Origin: Ophthalmolycus amberensis
Taxonomy: Eukaryota > Chordata > Actinopteri > Perciformes > Zoarcidae
Direction of reading: 5' to 3'
NCBI GenBank assembly: GCA_024529925.1
Contig: JAFEUB010000725.1
Location: 931,501 to 995,500 of the forward strand
DNA length: 64,000 nucleotides
Part shown: positions 24,856 to 36,774 of the stretch, piece by piece
How positions within the stretch are numbered: the stretch's first letter is position 1
How the letters are laid out: each line of letters begins with the position of its first letter
Notes under the pieces: model-generated
The model's input: the letters and a program-made list of their open reading frames with translations, nothing else
Told to the model about the DNA's origin: nothing
Database searches by the model: none
Translations under genes and position numbers: made by a program

Positions 24856-26032
24856 ACTGCAGATGCTAATATTTTTCGCCATCTATTAATATCACCAAAG
24901 TGCATCCATGTTCTAGCCAAAACACTTTTAAATGTTCCATTTGCTGTCGACTTTTAAGGTGGAAATGCCTACATTCACTACTCACACTATTAGTGGTGTA
25001 TGTCAGCAGCATCTCCACCCTGGTATCTATGTTGTGTTCCACAGCTAGTCCCACAGGACCTTCTGGTGTCCCAGGTGTGTCATTTAGCAGGTGAACAGGG
25101 CTGTCAGCGGCTTTACCCTTAACCTCCCCTTCCTCCTCTGGCTCTCCTGCTGTCTCCTCGTCCCATGGGTGAGAAACGAACCAGGCATGGTGGCTGCTTT
25201 AACGCATCAACCCTCACTTTGGTTGCATCCAGCTTTAAACTGTTCCAGCTGTAATGTAACACCGCTGGGAGAGGTGCGGTGTTCCGTATTCTGACCTGAC
25301 CCATGCTGGGAGAAGGAGCATGCCAAGGTTAACTGGGTTGTAGCAGTCAGTGGCTATGTGCCTTCACATGGTATACAGAGAATAAGGGGAATATAACTCT
25401 ACTCTTTTTCTGCGTCAATTAGGGTGATGCAGTCACGCTAGAAACGTTGTATATATTACATTCTTGAGCTGCACACATTTGTATAGCAAGAAGGGAATGT
25501 CGATTTTTTTGTTTGTTGTGAATCTACATTAACTCCTGAAATCTTAAAGATTCACGTGATGCGTGAAGACATATGCAGCATTTAAACGGAAATGTATGTT
25601 TAGTTCAACGATCGCCAGAAAGAAGAACGTTGCCAGTATTGCTGTCTATGTTAACCATCGTGACAATGGAATGCATTTCCTTCCTCATTTAATATTTGAG
25701 TCTGGATGAAAAAATGGTGGAAGAGATTTTAACTGTAGTTTTTAATATTTTTCAACGGTAGTATGCTAGCTAACGTTAGCTTCAAGAGCTAACATGTTTA
25801 GATTTGCTTTGAAACAGCGTCAGCTGCTCCGGCTTGTCTCCGTCTTTGCCTGTCCCGCTCGCTTACTGGCGTAATCATCCAGTTTTTAACAGACATGTTT
25901 GCCCCTATGAGTCTGAGAGGGGTTTAAGACTGGATCTGTAAACCCCTCACACAACCAGATAATATGGGCCGAGCATCTGGTCCAATCAAGGCCCCAGACC
26001 GATATTTCTTCTCCGAGTGTTGCGAGTGGTCA
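24856..26032. other. Unassigned non-coding sequence
   Basis: No gene was recognised. Short frames on both strands at 25091-25304 lack domain motifs. Confidence 0.5.
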
Positions 26033-26560
26033 GGCAGCAACCTCCTGTTCTGGCGAGTGAAGCCAATGCGGAAGTGTCTTACATTCACTCTACTGACCAG
26101 CGGGGGGCGGCTTCTGCAGTTGCAAAAAGAAGTCAAATTTTATAGAACTCTGTAAGAAAATTACTCTACTTCTCTCTTGATTTATTACCTCAGTAAACAC
26201 GAGTGTATGGTCTCAATCTCTAGTGTCAAGTCTTCTTCAATACAGCATGGTGTTCATTTACTAAATGATGGTCCATTTAGAGTCAAATAGACCATAAAGC
26301 AGAGTATGCTTTAGGGGCGGGCTTACTGTGATTGACAGGTCGCTGCTGCTACCAGAGACCTATCCGACGTCTCTACATCTCTATTCTGCATTCCAAATAT
26401 GGTCACTTCATTGGCTGCAAAAAACAACATGGCGACCGCCGTATTCCAAGATGCCGATGTTGAAATCTCCGAACTCAAGGCTTCATAGCGGCAGTCCGAA
26501 AACAACGTCAACAACCGTGACGTCACGATGACCAGATCTGCTTCTCACATACAGTATATG
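26033..26560 (-). repeat. Interspersed repeat R1, copy 2 (inverted)
   Basis: Read on the minus strand this carries the same ordered R1 blocks as 15767-16275: ATACTGTATGTGAGAAG-like start, GGCGGTCGCCATGTTG, CCCGCCCCTAAAGCAT, 'CACCATGCTGTATT' and the GGAGGTTGC-like end. It is the only R1 copy in this orientation. Confidence 0.8.
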
Positions 26561-28200
26561 GGAGGGGTGAATAAGGGATGAATTACCCCAAAGGTCCTGT
26601 CGCGTAAGCCCGACTTTATTTGCATCGTCTACTCCTGTCTTATGACTGACTGCAAACCACGTTTCGATCTCTTTTGTGGAGCAGTGTATATTGTAGTAGT
26701 GTACAGAGCAGGATTTTATGAAGGTGGATGGTGTTGTACAGGAAACATGCCTCCCAATAAACAATGACGTTATTAAGCCCAAAGGATGTCCCCCTTCCTA
26801 GATTGGAAATAATCTTGCCAGTGCTTGTAATCCATGCAACAATTTACGTTCCCTTCGGAAGCAAATAAACGTTTTTACAGACGAGAGAAGAACCGGTCAG
26901 TAGAGACTTTGCCACATACTGTTTTGTTCAGCACACTGTTCCAGTATGTTAGCCTGTCCTTCAGGAATTGTAGAGCCAGACGAGCCCACATTCCTGATAA
27001 TGCTGATGTGTTACAAGGCGTGTTTGTTTCTTCCATTCCTTGATCTGCTCCCAGGGGACAAGGAGATATATAGGCCACGAACGCTGAAGCGGTTTGTTCA
27101 GCCTATCGGCACAAAGCCTGCGGTGGTGGTGGCGCCAATGCACAGCGAAACGAAGTGGCCCAATTGAGCACTAATCCTTCAATGTAACACAGATCCCAGC
27201 ACAGGCCACTCAAAAGTGTGATAAACTGCAATAATTCATCTTAACGTAGCCTCCACGTTCTTTTTAAGGCAGGCCTCATTACACGGTATGAGCTGTGCAG
27301 TGGGATCCATCGATAATGAAATCTTTGTATTTACTGCTGGAGCTTATGAATATATCTCTCCCTCTAGACTTCATTGATGTGATGCTGATGAGAGAAATGA
27401 GATGGAGAGAATGATAGGAGGGAGGAGCGCTAGAAGCAAAGCTGATTTCCAAAGGCCTCTCGCTGGAGCAGCAAAGGTTAATTGGATTCTGTCAACATGA
27501 TATTGTCAGACAATGTTTAAAACTCTCAGATCACCACTTGTACGTCATTGTTCCACTTTCTTCTTCGGTGAAAATAATGGTTTGATCTTGTCATAAACGG
27601 TGCACGGCTACTTTCAGGACTCGATAATGCCCTCTAATACTGCTTTGTGCAAGAGCACAAATTGTTGTTCCTGGATTTCTCCCGGAATAGTTGAAGGAAA
27701 TAGACTAATACGGAAACGAATAGCTTACGATACCCAACTTTAGACAAACATGCCCCCTCTCTTTGTTAAGTAATACCATGAGCAGGCATGCTTACAGATT
27801 CTGGGACACGATGCATCCTATCAGACAAAAAAAAGAGAAAGATTTGGATTTTACACATTATATAAAGCAAAACCGCTTAAACCTGTTTTTGTTTTTTAAG
27901 CACAGTACACGGCAGACTCTGTGTTACATAACTGGCGGAAGCACACACTCATCCATCAGGAGGAAGTAAAGAGGTGTTTTGTCCCTGGGATTTGTGTCAA
28001 CAGGAAGAAAACAAAGTTCTCACGGTCGCTGGCTTAGTGCTGCGTGTTGCAGCGAGGCTCAGACTCTCCCGGTGGTTCTCTCTCCCTCGTCTGGAAGCTG
28101 CGCTTGGTTTTGCACTGAGCCCTGACGGATGGTGCTGGAGTGGTGCAGCAGTGCAGGTCTGTGCTCTCAGATGAACTGACCTCGTTGCACTGTGGTGATT
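26561..28200. other. Unassigned non-coding sequence
   Basis: No gene was recognised. The L1-like insertion begins immediately to the right. Confidence 0.5.
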
Positions 28201-28204
28201 AAGA

Positions 28205-30829
28205 TTGGGTGTGTACAAAACAACAATCTCAATCATCAAGGACTCTGCAGGGAAGCCCACAAATTCACCCGATGAAATAAATAAAATCTTCAGAAGTTTT
28301 TATGCCAATCTATATTCATCTAAAAATAACCCAAATCAAGAAGACATCAATTCATTTCTCAACAGCATTGATTTACCACAGCTTAACAAAGAACAAATCA
28401 ACATACTTGACTCACCATTAACACAGGATGAACTTTTTACTGCTCTCAATCTTATGCCCAATAACAAAGCACCAGGTCCCGATGGCTTCCCAGCTGAGTT
28501 CTATAAACACTTCTGGTTCATTCTAGCTCCACTCTTTAACAAAATGATAACTGAAATAAAACAAAATTTGCAATTTCCAGTCAACATGAACACAGCCAGT
28601 ATATCACTCCTCCTCAAACCAAACAAAGATCCAACTCTTCCTTCTAGTTACCGTCCCATTTCTCTTCTCAATGTAGATATTAAAATCATCACTAAGGCAT
28701 TAACTCACAGATTAGACAAAGTCACTCCATCCATAATTCATCCAGATCAAACCGGCTTTATCAAAGGTAGACATTCATCCACTAACACACGCAGACTGTT
28801 TAATTTAATCAATTACTCATCATTACAACAAACTGGTACCATCATAGCCTCCTTGGATGCAGAAAAAGCCTTCGACAGAGTAAACTGGACATTTCTCACA
28901 AGCACATTACAAAGATTTGGCTTTGGGGAATCATTTATTAACTGGGTTAAAATTCTATATACTTCACCGTCAGCCACTGTCATCACTAATGGACAAACCT
29001 CACAAAGCTTCACACTGCACAGGGGGACTAGGCAAGGATGCCCACTCTCTCCCTCACTTTTCACCATTTTCATTGAACCGTTAGCTGCAGCTATTCGTCA
29101 GAACATCTACATAAAAGGAATTCAAACACTCAACACCCATCACAAGATCAGTCTCTATGCAGATGATATATTGCTCTTCCTACAAAACCCCTACTCATCA
29201 CTACAGGAAACTATTAAAGTCATGGAAGCATTCTCTAATATCTCCGACTACTCCATTAACTGGAGTAAATCATCCATCCTTCCATTAGATAGTAACAGTT
29301 GGGATGGGGCAGCCCATACACCACCTATCCCTTTCTGCACAGGTGCCATCACGTATTTGGGAATACATATTTCCCCCAGGCTGTCAGAGCTGTTCACACT
29401 CAACTTCACTCCATTACTTAAAACAATAAATGACGACCTCCTCCGCTGGATGAATCTACCATTATCACTCATGGGCAGAATAGCTACAGTTAAAATGACA
29501 ATACTTCCTAAAATAAATTATCTATTCACAATGATACCATCTCAACCCACCCACTCCTGGTTCAAGTCGCTTGACTCAATCATTACTCAATTCTACTGGA
29601 AAAATAAAACACCAAGAATTAAACTGGCCACTCTACAAAAACCAAAAACACAAGGAGGACTTGAAGCTCCACATTTTTTTCACTACTCTCTGGCAAATAA
29701 ACTTCAGTACATTCTTAAATGGATCCACCCCAGCCAATCAGACAACACATGGTTAGATATAGAACAGACAGTTTGTAAGGACATTCAGATTTCTGACTTA
29801 CCATTTTTAAGCCAATCTATCAAACGCCATCCTTGTTTCAATATACTAACAATAGCAGAAACTCTGACAGCCTGGTGGAAATTCCACAAAATCACTAACA
29901 TCACTTTTGCACCTTCAAATTTTACTCCCATATGGAACAATCCTGATTTTCTAAGTCACAAGACACCTCTAAATCTCCACACATGGTCCGCTAAAGGCAT
30001 CACTCATCTGAAACACATCTTCAATAATAACACCATGGTTTCATTCCCTCACTTGGTTCAGAAGTACGGCATCAGGAGCAATCAATTTTTGGAATATCTG
30101 CAACTCAAATCATCCGTTCAATCCAAACTTAACATTAAGGCCACTAACCTAGAATTACCCCCCTCAACCTCAGAATTAATTAATATCCCCTCTTCAAAAA
30201 AGTTAATCTCAAAAATATGTAGAGTAATATCACAGTCTGACAAAACATCATCCATACCATCAAGAAAATGGGAATCAGACCTATCCATCACTCCTGATGC
30301 TGATTTCTGGAACCAAATCTGCAATAATATCTACTTCATGACTAAAAATGCCAATTTACAACTAATACAGTATAAAATACTTCACAGAATTCATTACACC
30401 GGGCAAAAAATGTTTCAAATGGGATTCACGTCAGATATCTGTCCACATTGCACTCAAAACAGCCCGGATAGCTATGTTCACGCCACCTGGCACTGCACAC
30501 CAGTTAATCACTTTTGGGAAGAAATAACTAAGTCACTGTCTGTCTTCCTGGGCTGCCTCGTCCCTTTATCCCCTTCACTGTGCTTACTAGGAGACATCTC
30601 AACAATACATCTGAGTAAAACAAACCGCAAATTACTCCTTGTGGCCCTAACTATCGCCAAGAAAACTATCCTCATGAACTGGAAATCAAGGAATAACACA
30701 CACATCGCACACTGGAGAAACTTAATGATAGAATATATTTCAATGGAAAATCTAACCTCATCCATCATATACAATACAACAGAACACCATTCCACCTGGT
30801 CATCCCTCACTATGTTTCTGCAAACGTGA
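28205..30829 (+). CDS. L1-like LINE ORF2 fragment: reverse transcriptase
   Basis: This 874-codon open frame encodes the reverse transcriptase and C-terminal part of an L1-type non-LTR retrotransposon ORF2 protein, which copies element RNA onto nicked target DNA. Motifs in order: KAPGPDGFPAEFYK (about residue 90), SYRPISLLNVDIKI (about 146), GFIKGRHS (about 184), LDAEKAFDRVNW with the first catalytic aspartate at residue 218, GTRQGCPLSPSLF (about 275), the YADD box at 318-321 with both aspartates intact, and a C-terminal C746-x2-C749-x9-H759-x4-C764 zinc-knuckle-like cluster. Full ORF2 proteins usually have about 1250-1300 residues, so the N-terminal endonuclease and linker are missing. The methionine at 28205 is only the first one after the truncation, and homology probably starts near residue 4. 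The absence of internal stops suggests a recent insertion. It cannot retrotranspose by itself without the endonuclease. Confidence 0.93.
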   Translation: MGVYKTTISIIKDSAGKPTNSPDEINKIFRSFYANLYSSKNNPNQEDINSFLNSIDLPQLNKEQINILDSPLTQDELFTALNLMPNNKAPGPDGFPAEFYKHFWFILAPLFNKMITEIKQNLQFPVNMNTASISLLLKPNKDPTLPSSYRPISLLNVDIKIITKALTHRLDKVTPSIIHPDQTGFIKGRHSSTNTRRLFNLINYSSLQQTGTIIASLDAEKAFDRVNWTFLTSTLQRFGFGESFINWVKILYTSPSATVITNGQTSQSFTLHRGTRQGCPLSPSLFTIFIEPLAAAIRQNIYIKGIQTLNTHHKISLYADDILLFLQNPYSSLQETIKVMEAFSNISDYSINWSKSSILPLDSNSWDGAAHTPPIPFCTGAITYLGIHISPRLSELFTLNFTPLLKTINDDLLRWMNLPLSLMGRIATVKMTILPKINYLFTMIPSQPTHSWFKSLDSIITQFYWKNKTPRIKLATLQKPKTQGGLEAPHFFHYSLANKLQYILKWIHPSQSDNTWLDIEQTVCKDIQISDLPFLSQSIKRHPCFNILTIAETLTAWWKFHKITNITFAPSNFTPIWNNPDFLSHKTPLNLHTWSAKGITHLKHIFNNNTMVSFPHLVQKYGIRSNQFLEYLQLKSSVQSKLNIKATNLELPPSTSELINIPSSKKLISKICRVISQSDKTSSIPSRKWESDLSITPDADFWNQICNNIYFMTKNANLQLIQYKILHRIHYTGQKMFQMGFTSDICPHCTQNSPDSYVHATWHCTPVNHFWEEITKSLSVFLGCLVPLSPSLCLLGDISTIHLSKTNRKLLLVALTIAKKTILMNWKSRNNTHIAHWRNLMIEYISMENLTSSIIYNTTEHHSTWSSLTMFLQT

Positions 30830-31262
30830 CACCACCCATTCTATTAATATTGAAATATGTATAGTATATATACCGGTATATATATATTTTCTTTGTGTAT
30901 TTCTTTTACTATTGTTGATTTCTGTTTTGTTTTTCTTGCCGGACAACCAATTGAAACCCACGTACATGCATACATGAACATCCATATGCACACATACTTA
31001 CCTGTTTTTCATTTTTTTTTTTTGGTTTGGGTTTTTAAATTATTATTATAATATATATGTATATTTTTTTCCTCCATCTCAAAAGGCTCAAGGACATTCT
31101 CACACACACACACACGCACACATACACACACACTGACTATATGATATTTGCTGGCTTTTATCCCACTGTTCTTGTCATCCTCTTGTTGTTATGTCTATGT
31201 ATTGTCTTAATATTGTCTTGTGTCTTTCAATAAAAAATTTATAAAAAATAAAAAAAATAAAA
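28205..31262 (+). mobile_element. 5'-truncated L1-like LINE insertion
   Basis: The element comprises the open RT frame, about 400 bp of 3' untranslated sequence (AT and AC simple runs at 30865-30890 and 31103-31132), an AATAAA signal at 31229-31234 and an A-rich tail ending at about 31262. The left edge is where ORF2 similarity begins. I could not pick out a convincing target-site duplication, so the exact 5' junction is uncertain by several bases. Confidence 0.85.
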
Positions 31263-33085
31263 TCAGTTGACTCTTATGCTAAACAGACAGATGTTGTTTT
31301 TCATCTCAGAAGTTGGTGGAGACTCTAAACAAAGCTAAAAGAGAGTGAATAATGGATTTAAATCCATGATGGTGACAGAAACACAACTCTACATTAATGT
31401 CAATTATCTGTGGCTGCTAATTGTGTAAACGGACCATTTTCTGCTAACATGCTAGCCCAAAAGAATATTTCAGAATTATAAGTCTGGGCTATGTCTTTCT
31501 TTTGCCAAGGTTTTTTTTAAAAGGTATTACATTTGAAGTTCAGAGCATATCTATTGCCTCCACACAGCTCTCAACATGGCGGCTGATGAGCAGTCGGCTA
31601 GCAAACAACGGCAACGGTGCTTTGAATGCCATATAGAGGACCTTTCACTCATTACAACTACATATAATAGTTATTAAATTGCTTTTTCATGTACTTCAGG
31701 GTGTGCTAAAATCAAAATTGTACTTAAGCAGGTAGAAGTTACAAAATGGCATACAGCCATGGCTTGTGTATTATGTATTGAAACTAGACACAAACACTTT
31801 CCTCGTCCAAGTCTAAGAAAATGTGGTAACCACTTTGGACAGCTCCACTGAACTGAAAAGATAATTTGGTAAAGTGTTTTGAAGTTACTGTTACAAGGAG
31901 CCACTAAAAGTTTGCATGCAAATGAATACTTTATTTTAAGTCAATTACACGATAGTAACAGTATATCTGCTTTACTTAACACTCAACTTAAGCTCATTGT
32001 AATTTTGAGAACTAATAAAAAGCAGACAAAATGTGTCTGTAATGACTTTGACTGTGTGTGTGTGTGTGTGTGTGTGTGTTGTGTGTGTGTGTGTGTTTAC
32101 CAGCGTAAGAGACATTATTAAGCTCAATTAGTCCTTGAAACCACTTTGCCAGCCCTCTGACAGTTTAGAAGTTTTGGGAGCCCGAGTGTTTAGAGATTGG
32201 CTTTATGTAAGCAGAGAACCTGCACTCCAGTGATAACAGGAAGCTTATATGGCAGGCTGTGGGAAATCTCCATCCAGGACTTAACCTCCATGGATGAGAG
32301 ATTATTACTGGCAGCTCTGGGTCAGCAAAAGAGCACAACCCATTTGTCCTTGGGGCAAGTTCATCCATATGGAATGCTGCTGTTGGGGCTACAGTTGACT
32401 CAGGGCCTTCCCATCACAAGCTGCATCAAATTGCAATGAGTTCAAGGGTTTACGATCGACGATTGGTTGTTAGATCATGTTTAATATTTGTGACATTAAA
32501 TAATAATCAAACACGTGTTAATATTATTAACGAGCATACATTTGGATGTTGAGCACTACTCGTAGTTTGCATATTTTAAAGTGACCCCATGTTGCTATCA
32601 ACAAAATGTAAGATATTAACGATCAAATTTGGAAAAAGCTTCATCCTCAGTGTTAAAAATGATGATGCCAAAAGCACACACTGTGTGCCCTTTCTGTATT
32701 GGCCTGTTCCCGTTGGTGTGTCTCTTGATGGTCCCTGATTACTGCAGTGATGTAAACGTGGCTGTAATTTGAATGCGCTGTAAATTAATGAGCTGTTAAT
32801 TAAAGTTTAGCTGTTGTGGATAACAGTTCAGAAAGTTCATTCGTTATGTTTCATTTCATGCCACTCTGGCACAGCTTCATCCCTTTGTTCTGTAGACATG
32901 AATAACTGTCAACAGTAAAAGGGAAGGAAAGTTTGCGATCTTGCAAAAGCTTCCATTAAAATGAACTCCTAGATTTCTCAAAACTGTACTTAAAACTAAA
33001 ACAAATGAAGCAACTAGTTATACAATCCCATGGAAAGACCCAAACCGACCAACACATTCTCACTTTCAACTCCTTAAATACGGCA
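31263..33085. other. Unassigned non-coding sequence
   Basis: No gene was found. The segment 32755-32830 is AT-rich with 'AATTAATGAGCTGTTAATTA', a homeodomain-type sequence that could be a conserved enhancer but is unproven. Confidence 0.45.
32052..32096. repeat. (TG)n microsatellite
   Basis: About 22 TG units with one interruption (TTG). Confidence 0.95.
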
Positions 33086-33320
33086 TCTTGGTCAGTGGTC
33101 CCACGCTTCAAACTCTAGGTAACCCTCTAGCGTCAGTTTAGCACATGTCAATTTCCTCTTGTTATGCACACACACTGTCTTTTCAAAATAAACTGCTGCT
33201 TTCACAGGACGCTACTTGGTTTGTCTTGGAAAACATTGTGGTTTGGGTTAAAATAAGTATATTTGTTCCATAGTTAAGTCGGCTACATTCCGTATACAAC
33301 GACGTTCCATACGTGACGTA
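33086..33320. repeat. Dispersed repeat R2, copy 2
   Basis: The same ordered blocks as 24541-24855 are present, with internal deletions and a different middle spacer. Confidence 0.6.
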
Positions 33321-34569
33321 ACATTGTTCAGCAGTCTACGTTATGTATTCCGAAATTGCTGAGCATTTTGCAATGAAACTATTTGTGTGTGACCTGTTTT
33401 TCAGGATTCACTGTATACCACAATCATATTGCAGCTAAATATGGTTGCAACCACTTTTGGGGTGTTAAATCCGGTTTGTAAGTTCATAAAGTGTTTGATT
33501 ATGAAAGTAGCCAAGGAAAACTACAATGTATTCATGAGAATATGGTGCTGATTATTACTTTAAAGTAGTTCAGTAGGGAGCACTTCTTTCATGGGACATT
33601 TCCACAATATATACTCTTTTTAATCCAACACAATATGATGTGGTAGTAAAAAACAAGAGGAAGACTGCCTGTAGTACCCTCATCAATCACACAGTTAAAC
33701 TAACTGGGGCCTCTCGGAGGGGTTGGCCAAAGTGCCGGGGCCTGTTGGCGAGAGTGTGTGATTGCGCTAAACCGAGTATTCCTCTCCAAAATCATCATCC
33801 CGACAAGGCCGAACTGTCTTTGTTATTCCCCACACACACTACTGTCTTGTTCTTTTTATCTCTGGCTGATGGGAGCGATCTCTTCAATGGTCGTTCTTTA
33901 TATCAGCCTTGACCAACCCTCATAAAGTTAACTCTCCCTCGGCTGTCCACCTTGAAGGTTTATGAGTTTGTGAAGACTCAATTAAACGCTCTTTGATTGC
34001 CAGATGACAAGCGGTGAAGTCCCAGACAGATGTGAGCATCTGGTGTTCGGTTTTGCACCGGCGCTGCTGCCGGCGGAGCTCTTCAGAGAATTGCAGAACA
34101 GTCTCTGTCTCCTTGTGTGACTGTTGTGCTGCTATTAGAAGAGAAAACCTTTGAAAAAGAAAATGAATTCAAGGAGAATGATTTTTTCCCCCAGGAAATA
34201 ACACAGAGCACTTCACTGTGTAAATAGGAATGTTGGGAAAGACACTTTGCAAGGAGGCTAAAGTCGTCCCGAGTCAGCGCATTATGTAGTGTAGCAGTGC
34301 TTCAGTCCTCACTGAGGGGATCGCTCAATGACAAGGGGCTTCCTCTGCCATGACTCAGCCAGCCGCAGCACTTATGCACCAAGAGGAGATATATAAATGA
34401 GGTGGTTTATTTACGGCCTCCTTGCCTCTGATTTGTTTGTGTTCCAACATCTGTCCCAAACACAGTTGACTCTCCTTGGCAGAAAATCCCATTCGTGGTC
34501 TGGTTTGTTTGAATGCTTAAATTGAACCTTAAGAACCTTCAGACAACGTTGTCCTGTCGATAAGTTAAG
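33321..34569. other. Unassigned non-coding sequence
   Basis: Nothing gene-like was recognised up to the edge of the tandem duplication. Confidence 0.5.
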
Positions 34570-34885
34570 CAGATCAGAAAACAGTTATATACATTGTTTT
34601 GGAAGATTTTACATCAGCTCACGCTGCTCGTAGACATAAATATTGTTCTTTGCGGAGATGATACTCAGTGGTTCCAAGTGAGGCTACTTGATTGTGGCAA
34701 AAATCACAATTATTTTGGTCAATATTGAGATTCTATTTAGCAGGATTACTCATTGGCTTTGGAAACACTTCAAAAGAATATGTTGAATGTGTCAATCTGG
34801 AGCACCTAGAGAGCAACATTAAGAGTCTATGAAAAACTGGGTCATCTAGTAAACAATTTAATCATAAACAGATGAATAGATAACA

Positions 34886-35360
34886 CAGACTATATAAGAA
34901 GTGTACGTAGTCATCGGGGCGTCACCCATTGGTTTGTGGACTGCCGTTTTGAAGCCTTGAGTTCGGTGATTTCGTCGTTGCCATCTTGTATTACGGCCGT
35001 CGCCATGAGGAGTGACGTAGTGATGCTCTGGTGGCGACAGCGACCTGTCAATCACAGTAAGCCCGCCCTAAAGCATCCCCTGCTTTATGGTCTATTGGAC
35101 TCTAAATGGATCATAGTTTACTAAATGAACATCATGCTGTATTGAAGAAGACTTGAAACTAGAGATTGAGACCATAAACTCATGTTTACAATGTTTACTG
35201 AGGTAATAAATCAAGTGAGAAGTAGAGTCATTTTGCTCATAGACTTCTATACAACCAGACTTCTTTTTGCAACCGGAGTAGCCGCCCCCTTCTGGTCAGT
35301 AGAGAGAACGCAAGTTTTAAGACATGCATTGGCTTCACTCGGCAGAACCAGAGGTTGCTG
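34886..35360 (+). repeat. Interspersed repeat R1, copy 3
   Basis: R1 block order is intact from CAGACTATATAAGAAGTG to CAGAGGTTGCTGCC. It lies inside duplication unit A. Confidence 0.85.
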
Positions 35361-36774
35361 CCCGGATATGAATGGTGATGACACTGCAAAAAAGTCACAC
35401 CCACAAAACATGTATTTAAAAGTATTTAATCCTACTGAAGCTAATACAATTACAAAGTGAAGCACATTAATTACAGTATCTATAGATATATATTCTCTGC
35501 GCAGAGAGGCATTTTACCCTGATCCCAGCCTGGAAGCACAGCTGCCCTCACGTTGAGACCAGAGGAAAGAGAGTGAATTCTTTCCCAGCACTTCCGTTCA
35601 CAGTTTGAAAACCCCTCCCCTCTTGTCCATTTTAGTTCCTATTGGCTGACTCCAACTGGCTCCTCCTTCTCGTATCAGCCAGCTAGGACCCTCGCACGGG
35701 TATGACCTGAAAATGCCTGTCTATAAATCTCTCTTTCCCTGTCTTTTATGGCTTAACACTTCTATGATAAACATTCTATATAAAGATAAGGATTTGCAAC
35801 TTTTGGCAAAAGCTTCACACGTTTTACAAGCATAGCTGGTACTCCCCAAGTACGTGCTATATTATTATCCACCTGTAAGAGGTACTACTAATTCTACTAA
35901 GAAACACTTCTAATTATGATTTCTTAATTATGAATCATTAAACACTTCTATTATAATTTCTCAAAGCACACTTCTAAACCTATATTTCCTACAAATGAAA
36001 CAGGGTCCATGTTTCAACACATGTCGGGTGGGTTGCCAACAGCGCCACAGACGGAGGGATCTGGCAGAAGTAAATCAACGTAGCATTTATGATCTTGGGA
36101 AGACCCTCTGGAGCTGTTTTTGTTTATACGTTGTATTTGGCCCTTTTTTACTGTCTGAAAACTTTTCGATTTTAGAACAGTTTATCGGGCATTATGTTAC
36201 CGTGACAACAGGACTTTACGAAACTAGGCTAGCTGTTTTCCCAGTGCTTCCAGTTTTTATGCTAAGCTAAGCTAACATGTCCTGATTGCAGCTCTGTATT
36301 TTAAGCGTGCACTGCACGCAATGAGCCATAGCATGTAAAGCTACTGCATGTACTGCATGCTCGACTCAGTCTGCAGAGCCCTGAAGCTCCGCCCCCACTG
36401 CTGCACAGAACGCAGTTTGCCTGTATTCAAAGTTTATTAATGTCCAAATTGCACCAAATTTGACACCACATGTCCTTGGGTCCCCATCTATACTGTGTGA
36501 AGTAGATCAGATGAACGGTCCTCGAGATATATGAAGGACACACACACACATGTATATAGCAGGCAGAGACTCCTTGCGTTATAGTTTGATCTCCTTGTGT
36601 CTCTATCGGAGAGAACACATACGGCGTTTATAGATGATTAAAGATGAACTCTTCATTGTGTGACAGAGTTTATACACAGGTCTGCAGGGTATATATAGCA
36701 CTTATCTCAGAGATCATCACTTATTTTCCCCACTTTCCCCAAACCTCAACGTATACCTTGATTATGATCATTAT
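35361..36774. other. Unassigned sequence in unit A
   Basis: No gene was found. 36220-36280 has a fish-repeat phrase ending 'GCTAAGCTAAGCTAAC'. The GC-rich stretch at 35480-35700 and the AT-rich stretch 35850-36000 have no diagnostic ends. The same sequence recurs at 39691-41103 in unit B. Confidence 0.5.
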
